Assembly (NCBI RefSeq): GCF_009380155.1
Contig: NZ_WHUV01000001.1
Span: forward strand, 1,240,001 to 1,304,000
DNA length: 64,000 nucleotides
Reading direction: 5' to 3'
DNA from: Pseudomonas piscis
GTDB taxonomy: Bacteria > Pseudomonadota > Gammaproteobacteria > Pseudomonadales > Pseudomonadaceae
Position numbers and translations under genes: made by a program. Below the pieces are notes generated by a model that was not told the origin of the DNA, searched no databases, and worked only from the letters and a program-made list of their open reading frames with translations. Position 1 is the first letter of the stretch. Every line of letters starts with the position of its first letter. This document shows positions 48,135 through 56,263 of the stretch, one piece after another.

Positions 48135-48734
48135 ATGTCCCGCGTCCTGATCATCGAAAGCAGTGCCCGCCAGCAGGATTCCGTATCCCGCCAACTGACC
48201 CAGACCTTTATCCAGCAGTGGCAAGCGGCCTATCCGGCGGACTCGATCACCGTGCGCGACCTGGCTCGCAACCCGGTGCCGCACCTGGACGCCAACCTGC
48301 TGGGCGGCTGGATGAAGCCTGCCGAGCAACGCAACGCCGCCGAGCAGGATTCGCTGCAACGCTCCAATGAGCTGACCGAGGAGCTGTTGGCGGCCGACGT
48401 CCTGGTGATGGCGGCGCCCATGTACAACTTCGCCATCCCCAGCACCCTCAAGGCCTGGCTCGACCATGTGCTGCGCGCTGGGGTCACCTTCAAGTACACC
48501 CAGACCGGTCCCCAGGGCCTGCTCACTGGCAAGCGTGCCTTCGTGCTGACGGCCCGTGGCGGGATCTACGCCGGCAGCAGCACTGACCATCAGGAACCCT
48601 ACCTGCGCCAGGTCATGGCCTTCATCGGGATCCACGACGTGCAGTTCATCCATGCCGAGGGCCTGAACCTGGGTGGCGATTTCCACGAGAAGGGCCTGAA
48701 CCAGGCCAACGCCAGGCTGGCCCAGGTGGCCTGA
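48135..48734 (+). CDS. azoR: FMN-dependent NADH-azoreductase
   Basis: 199-residue flavodoxin-fold quinone/azo reductase, using NADH and FMN. The FMN motifs are SSARQQDSVSRQL near the N-terminus, PMYNFAIPSTLKAWLD (residues 95-110) and LTARGGIYA. The ATG at 48135 was chosen because it fits the family start MSRVLIIESSAR; a weaker ATG at 48120 adds five residues. Likely a role in quinone or xenobiotic detoxification. Confidence 0.92.
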   Translation: MSRVLIIESSARQQDSVSRQLTQTFIQQWQAAYPADSITVRDLARNPVPHLDANLLGGWMKPAEQRNAAEQDSLQRSNELTEELLAADVLVMAAPMYNFAIPSTLKAWLDHVLRAGVTFKYTQTGPQGLLTGKRAFVLTARGGIYAGSSTDHQEPYLRQVMAFIGIHDVQFIHAEGLNLGGDFHEKGLNQANARLAQVA

Positions 48735-48845
48735 CGGGTTAATCCCCAGATAATCGCGGGATGTTCAAGTAGCTCCTGCGTACCCCCTTCAAGCCGGTTC
48801 GCGCATCGAACCTCCCTTTGCACTGCGTGCTCCTTCAGTGCCAAT

Positions 48846-48882
48846 GCCCGATCGAACGCCTTGCGAGATCGGGCTTTTTTTT
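48846..48882 (+). terminator. Terminator upstream of the EamA gene
   Basis: GCCCGATC-N13-GATCGGGC then eight T residues is a strong rho-independent terminator. It lies after azoR and before the EamA gene start at 48947. Confidence 0.93.
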
Positions 48883-48946
48883 GCCGGCGATTTCACCCGC
48901 GCCGGCAAAACCGTTATCGTCGCCGCCATCCAAAGATGAGGCGAGC

Positions 48947-49810
48947 ATGGGCTATCTACTTGTTGTCACCCTGATCCAGGCGTTTTCCTTCAATCTGATC
49001 GGCGAGTACCTGGCCGGGCATGTCGATAGCTACTTCGCGGTGCTGGTGCGGGTGCTGCTGGCCGGGTTGGTCTTCATTCCGCTGACCCGCTGGCGCCGGG
49101 TGGAGCCGGCCTTCATGCGCGGCATGCTGCTGATCGGCGCGCTGCAGTTCGGCATCACCTATGTGTGCCTGTACCTGAGCTTCCGGGTGCTGAGCGTGCC
49201 GGAGGTGCTGTTGTTCACCATCCTCACGCCGTTGCACGTGACCCTGATCGAGGACGCCCTGAACCGGCGCTTCAATCCCTGGGGCCTGCTGGCGGCCCTG
49301 GTGGCGGTGGCGGGCGCCGCAGTGATCCGTTATGACCGGATCAACCCGGACTTCTTCATGGGTTTCTTGCTGCTGCAATTGGCCAACTTCACCTATGCCG
49401 CCGGGCAGGTGCTGTACAAGCACCTGGTGGCTCGCTACCCCAGCGACCTGCCGCATTACCGGCGTTTCGGCTACTTCTACCTGGGAGCCTTGCTGGTGGT
49501 GTTGCCGGCGTTCCTGCTGTTCGGCAAGGCGCACTTCTTGCCGGATGCCCCGGTGACCTGGGCGGTGCTGCTGTTCCTCGGGCTGGTGGCCACGGCCCTG
49601 GGGCTGTACTGGTGGAACAAGGGCGCCTGCCTGGTCACCGGCGCGACCCTGGCGGTGATGAACAACCTGCATGTGCCGGTGGGCCTGTTGCTCAATTTGC
49701 TGATCTGGAACCGCCATGAAGACCTGGGACGCCTGGCCCTTGGCGGGCTGGTGATCCTGCTGGCGGTGTGGGTCAGCCGCCATGGCCAGCGCAGGGTGGC
49801 CACGGCGTGA
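48947..49810 (+). CDS. EamA-family (DMT) transporter, carboxylate/amino acid type
   Basis: 287-residue ten-helix transporter: LLVVTLIQAFSFNLIGEYL at the N-terminus, QFGITYVCLYLSFRVLSVPEVLLFTILTPLHVTLIED at the end of repeat 1, and the second repeat from about residue 140. Substrate unknown. The ATG at 48947 starts the first helix directly and has GAGGCGAG upstream. Confidence 0.82.
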   Translation: MGYLLVVTLIQAFSFNLIGEYLAGHVDSYFAVLVRVLLAGLVFIPLTRWRRVEPAFMRGMLLIGALQFGITYVCLYLSFRVLSVPEVLLFTILTPLHVTLIEDALNRRFNPWGLLAALVAVAGAAVIRYDRINPDFFMGFLLLQLANFTYAAGQVLYKHLVARYPSDLPHYRRFGYFYLGALLVVLPAFLLFGKAHFLPDAPVTWAVLLFLGLVATALGLYWWNKGACLVTGATLAVMNNLHVPVGLLLNLLIWNRHEDLGRLALGGLVILLAVWVSRHGQRRVATA

Positions 49811-49890
49811 AGGTTACGGGCTCCAGCCAGATTGGGTAGCGGTTCTACGCAGCTGTTACCCCCATCCCCAGGAGCGATGCTTTGCCCAGG

Positions 49891-49917
49891 ACCCGCCACA
49901 TCGGCGGGTTCTTTTTT
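49891..49917 (+). terminator. Rho-independent terminator after the EamA gene
   Basis: ACCCGCC-N5-GGCGGGT then TCTTTTTTG. Confidence 0.88.
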
Positions 49918-50011
49918 GTCACTGTTTTTGCCATTTAAAACAAATAGTTAGCTAGAGAAAGGGAAGGACCAAGCGCAAGGTGACGCGGCTGGCCATGAAA
50001 TTGCATCTATA

Positions 50012-50021
50012 TGTATATACA
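50012..50021. promoter_or_regulatory. Short palindrome TGTATATACA upstream of the OFA-type MFS gene
   Basis: A perfect 10-bp palindrome 64 bp before the chosen MFS start, within an AT-rich island. It could be an operator or part of the promoter. Confidence 0.35.
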
Positions 50022-50084
50022 AGACATTACAAGATGGGGCTGGCTTTGCTGAAACCGGCTCCAGGCAAGGGAGGGCGTTGCGCC

Positions 50085-51329
50085 ATGAAGTTCCAGGTAT
50101 TCCACGGCTGGTATGTGGTGTTGGCCACCCATGTGCTGTTGGCGCTGATCTTTGGCGGTGCCTATTCCTTCGGTGCGTTCTTCTCGCAGATCCAGGCCAA
50201 TTTCGCGGTGGGGAGCTTTTCCGTGGCCTCGGTGTTTTCCCTGACTGCGTTGATCTACTACGCCATGGGGGTTGTCGCCGGCGTGCTGGCCGATCGCACT
50301 TCCACCCGGCGGGTAGTGGGGGCCGGCATCTTGTCCCTGGCCCTGGGTTTTTTCTGCGCGAGCCTGGCGTCCGGGTCGTTGTGGTGGTTCCTGCTGTGCT
50401 TCTGCGTGCTGGTGGGACTGGGCGTCGGCCTGGTGTATGTGCCGGCGGTGGCGGTGGTCCAGCGTTGGTTCGTCAGGCGGCGCAGCCAGGCCTCGGGCCT
50501 TGCCCTGGCGGGAACCGGGGTCGGGACCTTTGCCGGGCCGCTGCTGGCCGGCTGGCTGATGGAGCATTTTTCCTGGGAGGCGACCTTGCAGATCTTCGCC
50601 GGCGCGATCCTGCTGCTTGGCCTGGGTGCCACGGCCCTGATGCGCAGCGGCCCCCAGGAGTTGGGGCTGTTTGCGGACGGCCTGCCCGCCATGGCCGAGC
50701 GGCCCCAGGCGGCCACGGCTGGCTTGCGCCTGAGCGAAGCCCTGGGCATGGCGCGCTTCTGGTGGTATTTCGCGGCGATCCTGTGCGGTTCGGTGGGGTT
50801 GTTCGTGGCGTTGGTGCACATCAATCCCTATGCCCGGCAGGCAGGGCTGGGGGTATCCGCAGCCAACTTGCTGATTGGCCTGATCGGCGTTGGCAACGTC
50901 GGCGGTCGCCTGTTCCTCGGCAGCCTGGGCGACCGGATCGGCAGCCGGCGTCTGCTTATCGCCCTGACCTTGGTCCTGGTGCTGTTGAACCTGCTGTGGC
51001 TGGTGGCCGATGGCTTCATGGCCCTGGCGTTGTTCGCCCTGTGCTTTGGCGTGGCCAACGGCGGTTGCATTTCGCTCTACCCGGCGGTGGCGGCCGATTG
51101 GTTCGGCACCGCCAACCTGGGGGCAATACTCGGCGCCCTGTACATGTCGGTAGGTATCGCGGCATTGCTGGGCGGCAGTCTCGCCGGCTGGTTGTTCGAC
51201 CTGTACCAGGGCTACGGTGCGGCGATTTGCCTGGGGGCTGCGTGCGCGTTGCTGTCCGTGCTGTTCATCCTGCTGGCTTGCCGTTCGCTGCCTGACCCGC
51301 TGTCGCAGGCAGCACCGACGGCAGCCTGA
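50085..51329 (+). CDS. MFS transporter, OFA/monocarboxylate-type
   Basis: 414-residue 12-helix major facilitator. GGAYSFGAFFSQIQ in helix 1 and FHGWYVVLATHVLLAL at the start are typical of oxalate/formate and monocarboxylate transporters; VLADRTSTRRVVGAG is the loop after helix 2, repeated as SLGDRIGSRRLL after helix 8. Likely carries a small organic acid. Start chosen at 50085 with GGGAGGG upstream, because the preceding 35 codons do not fit the family. Confidence 0.82.
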   Translation: MKFQVFHGWYVVLATHVLLALIFGGAYSFGAFFSQIQANFAVGSFSVASVFSLTALIYYAMGVVAGVLADRTSTRRVVGAGILSLALGFFCASLASGSLWWFLLCFCVLVGLGVGLVYVPAVAVVQRWFVRRRSQASGLALAGTGVGTFAGPLLAGWLMEHFSWEATLQIFAGAILLLGLGATALMRSGPQELGLFADGLPAMAERPQAATAGLRLSEALGMARFWWYFAAILCGSVGLFVALVHINPYARQAGLGVSAANLLIGLIGVGNVGGRLFLGSLGDRIGSRRLLIALTLVLVLLNLLWLVADGFMALALFALCFGVANGGCISLYPAVAADWFGTANLGAILGALYMSVGIAALLGGSLAGWLFDLYQGYGAAICLGAACALLSVLFILLACRSLPDPLSQAAPTAA

Positions 51330-51420
51330 AAACACCAGGAATCGGGGACTGGCGTTTGCATTGGGCGAGGTGATCCCCTAGCCGGTCGACGCTCGATTGC
51401 TCGCGATGCTTGTCAAAGTT

Positions 51421-51483
51421 AGCGCGTGTTTACGGGGTAAACGCAGCGCTCTGAAGCCCATCGCGGGCAAGCCTCGCTCCTAC
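51421..51483. repeat. Hairpin and REP-like element between convergent genes
   Basis: AGCGC...GTTTAC-GGG-GTAAAC...GCGCT (51421-51450) forms a two-part stem. CGCGGGCAAGCCTCGCTCC (about 51462-51480) is a common Pseudomonas intergenic repeat half. It lies between the convergent stops at 51329 and 51509. Confidence 0.6.
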
Positions 51484-51508
51484 CGTTGCCTTAGCTGATC
51501 GGCATTAG

Positions 51509-52807
51509 TCAGAGCGCCTGCTTCTGGCTCGGGCCGATATGGCTGGCACCCAGCACCGCCGGTAGCAGGCCGGCGCGCAGGTCGTTGCCGCTGGGTTGCT
51601 GGTACAGGCTCAGGCCGAACTCCGGCATCACCGCCAGCAGGTAGTCGAAGATATCCCCCTGGATCCGTTCGTAGTCGGCCCATACCGTGGTGCGGGTGAA
51701 GCAGTAGATCTCCAGGGGAATGCCCTGGGCCGTGGTCTGCATCTGTCGCACCATGCAAGTCATGTTCGGTTGGATCTCGGGGTGACTCTTCAGGTAGGCC
51801 AGGGCATAGGCGCGGAAGGTGCCGAGGTTGGTCATGCGCCGGCGGTTGGCCGACAGTGCGGCAACGTTGCCCTGGGCCTCGTTCCAACTTTTTAGCTCGG
51901 CCTGCTTGCGCCCGATGTAGTCGGTGAGCAGGCGTACCCCGCTCAGCCGCGCCTCTTCGTCGTCATGCAGGAAACGCACGCCGCTGGCGTCGATGAACAG
52001 GCTGCGCTTGATCCGCCGACCGCCGGACTGCTGCATGCCGCGCCAGTTGCGGAACGATTCGGACATCAGTCGCCAGGTGGGGATGGAAACAATGGTCTTG
52101 TCGAAGTTCTGCACCTTGACCGTGTGCAGGGTGATGTCCACCACGTCGCCATCGGCGCCCACCTGGGGCATCTCGATCCAGTCGCCGACCCGCAGCATGT
52201 CGTTGCTGGTCAGTTGCACGCTGGCGACGAAGGACAAGAGGGTGTCCTTGTACACCAACAGGATCACCGCCGACATGGCGCCCAGGCCCGAGAGCAGCAA
52301 CAGCGGCGAACGGTCGATGAGGGTGGCGACGATGATGATGGCGCCGAACACGTACAGCACCATCTTCGCCAGTTGCACATAACCCTTGATCGAGCGGGTG
52401 CGGGCGTGCTCGGTGCGGGCGTAGATGTCCAGCAGGGCATTGAGCAGGGCGCTCAGGGCCAGGAGCTGGAACAGGATGGTGAAGGCCATGGCCAGGTTGC
52501 CGAGGAACAGCTGGCTGGCCTGGCTCAACTCCGGCACCAGGTGCAGGCCGAACTGGATCACCACGGACGGAGTCATCTGTGCCAGGCGGTGGAACACCTT
52601 GTTCTGGCGCAGGTCGTTGAGCCAGTGCAGGGCCGGTTGCCGCCCCAGCAGCCGCACGCCATGCAGCACCAGGTAGCGGGCCACCCGTCCGAGTACCAGG
52701 GCGACTACCAGCAACAGGGCCAGGCCCAGGCCGGCGTGGAGGAGCGGGTGTTGGTCGAGGGCTCCCCAGAGGTCCTGGGTATCGAGCCAGAGCTGTTTGA
52801 AGTCCAT
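51509..52807 (-). CDS. MscS-family mechanosensitive channel, YbdG-type
   Basis: 432-residue inner-membrane protein with about five N-terminal helices, then the MscS beta domain. The pore-domain helix is LLLLSGLGAMSAVILLVYKDTLLSFVASVQL; VGDWIEMPQVGADGDVVDITLHTVKVQNFD is the conserved beta domain. Length and order match YbdG more than MscS itself. It would open under membrane tension and release solutes. Confidence 0.87.
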   Translation of the reverse strand: MDFKQLWLDTQDLWGALDQHPLLHAGLGLALLLVVALVLGRVARYLVLHGVRLLGRQPALHWLNDLRQNKVFHRLAQMTPSVVIQFGLHLVPELSQASQLFLGNLAMAFTILFQLLALSALLNALLDIYARTEHARTRSIKGYVQLAKMVLYVFGAIIIVATLIDRSPLLLLSGLGAMSAVILLVYKDTLLSFVASVQLTSNDMLRVGDWIEMPQVGADGDVVDITLHTVKVQNFDKTIVSIPTWRLMSESFRNWRGMQQSGGRRIKRSLFIDASGVRFLHDDEEARLSGVRLLTDYIGRKQAELKSWNEAQGNVAALSANRRRMTNLGTFRAYALAYLKSHPEIQPNMTCMVRQMQTTAQGIPLEIYCFTRTTVWADYERIQGDIFDYLLAVMPEFGLSLYQQPSGNDLRAGLLPAVLGASHIGPSQKQAL

Positions 52808-53000
52808 GGGCTAAAACGATTCTTCTGTGTGGCACAAGGGGGGGATTAGAGCATCTAACCCCGGCAAAGTTACGGCTTGAGAAAAATCGGCTAACAAAAA
52901 ACCAACTCTTTGCCACCGTTTGCACAAAGAAACTCGGCCTGGGCCTCCGAAACCGTTACCCTATGCAGCTGTTTTTTTGCACATCTTCGAGGTAGCACCC

Positions 53001-54344
53001 GTGTTTTCCCAATTCGCCCTGCACGAACGCCTGCTCAAAGCCGTGGCCGAGCTTAAATTTGTCGAGCCGACTCCGGTACAGGCCGCGGCTATTCCGCTCG
53101 CGCTGCAAGGGCGTGACCTGCGGGTGACGGCACAAACCGGTAGCGGCAAGACCGCGGCCTTCATCCTGCCGATCCTCAATCGCCTGATCGGCCCGGCGAA
53201 GATCCGCGTCAGCATCAAGACCCTGATCCTGCTGCCGACCCGGGAGCTGGCCCAGCAGACCCTGAAGGAAGCCGAGCGTTTCTCCCAGTTCACCTTCATC
53301 AAGTCCGGCCTGATCACCGGTGGCGAGGATTTCAAGGTCCAGGCCGCCATGCTGCGCAAAGTGCCGGATATCCTCATCGGTACCCCGGGTCGCCTGCTGG
53401 AACACCTCAACGCCGGCAACCTGGACCTCAAGGAAGTCGAAGTGCTGGTGCTCGACGAAGCCGACCGCATGCTCGACATGGGCTTTGCCGAAGACGTGCA
53501 ACGCCTGGTGGATGAGTGCCCGAGCCGCCAGCAGACCATGCTGTTCTCCGCCACCACCGGTGGTTCCGGTCTGCGGGAAATGGTCGCCAAGGTCCTCGAC
53601 AACCCTGAGCACCTGCAACTCAACAGCGTCAGCCAGCTCAACGAGACCACGCGCCAGCAGATCATCACGGCCGACCACAACCAGCACAAAGAGCAGATCG
53701 TCAACTGGCTGCTGGCCAACGAGACCTACCAGAAGGCCATTATCTTCACCAACACCCGGGCCATGGCCGACCGCATCTACGGCCGGCTGGTGGCTCAGGA
53801 CTACAAGGCGTTCGTCCTGCATGGCGACAAGGACCAGAAGGACCGCAAGCTGGCCATCGACCGCCTGAAGCAGGGCGGGGTGAAGATCCTGGTGGCCACC
53901 GATGTCGCCGCCCGCGGCCTGGACGTCGAGGGCCTGGACCTGGTGATCAACTTCGACATGCCTCGCAGTGGCGACGAGTACGTGCACCGCATCGGCCGTA
54001 CCGGCCGCGCCGGCAACGAAGGCCTGGCCATCTCGCTGATCTGCCATGGCGACTGGAACCTGATGTCGAGCATCGAGCGCTACCTCAAGCAGAGCTTCGA
54101 GCGTCGCACCATCAAGGAGGTCAAGGGCACCTACGGCGGTCCGAAGAAGGTCAAGGCCTCGGGCAAGGCCGCTGGTACCAAGAAGAAAAAGACCGATGCC
54201 AAGGGCGACAAGAAAAAGTCCCTGGCCAAGTCGCCGACCAAGCGCAAGAGCGCCAACCGGCCCAAGAGCGACGGCCCGGCCCTGGTCAGCCAGGACGGCC
54301 TGGCGCCTCTCAAGCGCCGCAAGCCCGCGCCGGCCGCTGAGTAA
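53001..54344 (+). CDS. DEAD-box RNA helicase with basic C-terminal tail
   Basis: 447-residue DEAD-box helicase. Motifs in order: Q motif PTPVQ, AQTGSGKT (44-51), PTRELAQQ, TPGRLLEHL, DEAD (152-155), SAT (183-185), HGDKDQKDR, ATDVAARGLD and HRIGRTGRAG. The tail (about 378-447) is Lys-rich and disordered, as in SrmB/RhlE-type enzymes that act on ribosomal RNA. Start is GTG at 53001 with CGAGGT upstream; the open frame extends further upstream but without helicase sequence. Confidence 0.92.
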   Translation: MFSQFALHERLLKAVAELKFVEPTPVQAAAIPLALQGRDLRVTAQTGSGKTAAFILPILNRLIGPAKIRVSIKTLILLPTRELAQQTLKEAERFSQFTFIKSGLITGGEDFKVQAAMLRKVPDILIGTPGRLLEHLNAGNLDLKEVEVLVLDEADRMLDMGFAEDVQRLVDECPSRQQTMLFSATTGGSGLREMVAKVLDNPEHLQLNSVSQLNETTRQQIITADHNQHKEQIVNWLLANETYQKAIIFTNTRAMADRIYGRLVAQDYKAFVLHGDKDQKDRKLAIDRLKQGGVKILVATDVAARGLDVEGLDLVINFDMPRSGDEYVHRIGRTGRAGNEGLAISLICHGDWNLMSSIERYLKQSFERRTIKEVKGTYGGPKKVKASGKAAGTKKKKTDAKGDKKKSLAKSPTKRKSANRPKSDGPALVSQDGLAPLKRRKPAPAAE

Positions 54345-54365
54345 GGCGCTGGCCTGAGGCCACTG

Positions 54366-54393
54366 AAAAGCCCGGACCTGGTCCGGGCTTTTT
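54366..54393. terminator. Terminator after the DEAD-box helicase
   Basis: AAAAGCCCGGACC with GGTCCGGGCTTTTT forms a strong stem whose T-run serves the plus-strand transcript. The leading AAAA also makes it usable from the other side. Confidence 0.9.
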
Positions 54394-54406
54394 GTTTTCC
54401 GGACTT

Positions 54407-54682
54407 TCAGTGGTCGGCTTTTTTCTCGGCGTCGGCCAGTTCCTTGAGGCGTTGGTCGATCAACTGGCAATCGTCGGGCAGATCCTTGCTGGCGCTGCCC
54501 AGGTTCATCTTCTGCAGCTCATCGTTGATTTCCTTGGCCTTGGCCGGGTTTTGCTCGGTGATCTTGCTGACCTCCCGGGCCAGTTGCTCGCGCTTGGCGG
54601 TGGCTTCGTCCGGGGTACAGGCCCAGGCGGGCAGGGCCAGCAGCAGGCTGCCGGCGATGATGAGCAGGTTCAGGGTTTTCAT
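54407..54682 (-). CDS. Small secreted helical protein with two cysteines, unknown
   Basis: 91-residue-scale product: signal peptide (MKTLNLLIIAGSLLLALPAWA) then a short chain starting CTPDEATAKREQLAREVSKI and ending in charged Lys/Asp, with a second Cys in DDCQLID that could pair with the first. Periplasmic, function not known. The ATG at 54682 opens the signal peptide; an ATG at 54715 adds 11 residues. Confidence 0.65.
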   Translation of the reverse strand: MKTLNLLIIAGSLLLALPAWACTPDEATAKREQLAREVSKITEQNPAKAKEINDELQKMNLGSASKDLPDDCQLIDQRLKELADAEKKADH

Positions 54683-54959
54683 GGGCTGCGCCTCATGTGG
54701 TGGACAGGGGGACATCCGGTTGAGGCGCCTGGAACGGGCAAAGTTCAGTTGGATGGAACAGGTGGCGGGCAGCCTGATCGTCTTTCCAGGATACGGCCTC
54801 CCGCCAGCGGCTTAGGGTAATGATGGCACTCTGCTAAAAGTGCGGGCGCAGACGAGAACTTTCAGTCCAGGGCTCTGTTACCATTCGACGCGCAAATCCA
54901 CTCGGCAGAGCCTCTGATTGGGGTTTTCGGGGCTCGGCCGCGGTCTGCCCCAGGTACCG

Positions 54960-55117
54960 CCTGCACGGGATGTGCAGGAACAGTCTGCTGATTTCCAGAG
55001 GGCTGCGCTTTCTACGCGAAGCCTTCGATGCTCTTGTCTGTACCTGATTCCGAGGGGTGCAAGCCCCTTTGCCTATTCACCTGTCAAAGGATGATGGAGC
55101 CCTTCGACCAAGGCTCC
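54960..55117 (+). ncRNA. Hairpin-rich leader region of the three-gene operon
   Basis: Within the 452 bp upstream of the operon are several stems: CCTGCAC-GGGAT-GTGCAGG (54960-54978), AGGGG-N6-CCCCT (55053-55068) and GGAGCC-N10-GGCTCC (55096-55117), plus other paired segments. It does not match any riboswitch class I know. I label it ncRNA for lack of a better type; it may be an untranslated leader. In 54683-54959 I see only weakly paired sequence. Confidence 0.4.
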
Positions 55118-55134
55118 ACGCTGGGAATACGCCC

Positions 55135-56262
55135 ATGAACTACCTCGAACGCTCCATGTCCGCCCTCCGCTCGATCGGTATCGATTTTCCCGCTCAGGAG
55201 GCACCCGTGTTGGCGCTGCTGGACAAGGTGACGGTGTACGACCCCAGCCGGGTGACCAATATCGCCGCGACCCTGCAACAGTCCACGGTGTTCAACGCTT
55301 CGGTGCGCGACAAGCTGCAGAGCATGGATATCAGTACCCGCTATGCCGATATCGCTGCCAGCTTCGATTCAATCCAGGCCGATGCGCAGCAGATGATGGA
55401 GTGGATGGCCGACGGCAAGCTGCAGTTCTCCGAGCGGATTCAACTGGCCTGGCTGAATATGCGCCGAGGCTCGATTCCTGACCGTTTCGAGGACATTCGC
55501 AAGAACTACCTGGCGGTGGCCAAGTCGGCCAATGAGCAGATCCAGCTGGAAAGCCTGATTCTCGAGGCTTACCAGGATTATCGCCTGGCCATGAAGTCGG
55601 CCGAAATCGATGCCTGCGAGGTGCTTAAGGTCGCCCAGGCGCAGTTGGACGTGGGGCGCAAGGCCTTGGCGGACGCTGGCGCAGCGCTAGAGGTGGCCGA
55701 CCTGGAGGCGGCCGAGCGAGTAAGGCTGGAGCTGGCGCGGGATGTGGCGTTGCGCAACCTGCAGGATGAGGACAAGCGCTTCCAGATCATCACCGACATC
55801 GCCGATCACTTGAAGGCGGGCTACAGCGCAGCGGAGTTGGTGTTCGCGCGTCTGAGCCAGTACCGCTCGGTGAAGGAGCGTCTCTACCAGCGCGCGGTAA
55901 GTTTTTTCGCCACCAATGAGATCGTGTTTACCGGCCTGGCGGCGGGCTTCACGGCGTCCGGTGGGTTGGCCGAGGTCACCCAGACTCTCAATGCCATGAA
56001 CGATGGCATCAACTCCAGCCTCGAAGCCCAGGCCAAAGCTGGTGGCGCGCAGCTCGAGGCCGCGCTGAAGGCAGGCTATGGGACTAATTTGAAGGCCAGT
56101 TCCGTCAAGGCCCTGGCCGAGGCGGTAGTCGATTTTCAAGCCAGCAGCCTTAGCTTGATCCAGGAGCTGCGCAAGGAATCGGCATCGGCAGCCGCCGAGA
56201 TCGAGTCGATCACCGAGGACAGCAAGCGGCGCTTCAGCGCGCTCCTGCAAAAGGGGCTGTGA
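55135..56262 (+). CDS. Helical protein of unknown function, first gene of a three-gene operon
   Basis: 375-residue protein that looks almost all alpha-helical and heptad-rich (about 60-220 and 290-370), with one moderately hydrophobic stretch at about 262-280 (NEIVFTGLAAGFTASGGLAEV). No signal peptide and no catalytic motif I recognise. The pattern of long helices with one hydrophobic hairpin recalls helical membrane-remodelling or pore proteins, but this is only a resemblance. ATG at 55135 chosen (MNYLERSMSALRS); an upstream ATG adds 26 residues. The DUF6384 gene follows after one base. Confidence 0.6.
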   Translation: MNYLERSMSALRSIGIDFPAQEAPVLALLDKVTVYDPSRVTNIAATLQQSTVFNASVRDKLQSMDISTRYADIAASFDSIQADAQQMMEWMADGKLQFSERIQLAWLNMRRGSIPDRFEDIRKNYLAVAKSANEQIQLESLILEAYQDYRLAMKSAEIDACEVLKVAQAQLDVGRKALADAGAALEVADLEAAERVRLELARDVALRNLQDEDKRFQIITDIADHLKAGYSAAELVFARLSQYRSVKERLYQRAVSFFATNEIVFTGLAAGFTASGGLAEVTQTLNAMNDGINSSLEAQAKAGGAQLEAALKAGYGTNLKASSVKALAEAVVDFQASSLSLIQELRKESASAAAEIESITEDSKRRFSALLQKGL

Positions 56263-56263
56263 G

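Noticed and set aside
55053-55117. Known riboswitch (glycine, cobalamin, TPP or guanidine types) in the leader
   Set aside because: I compared the conserved cores I remember and none fits. It stays an unclassified structured leader.
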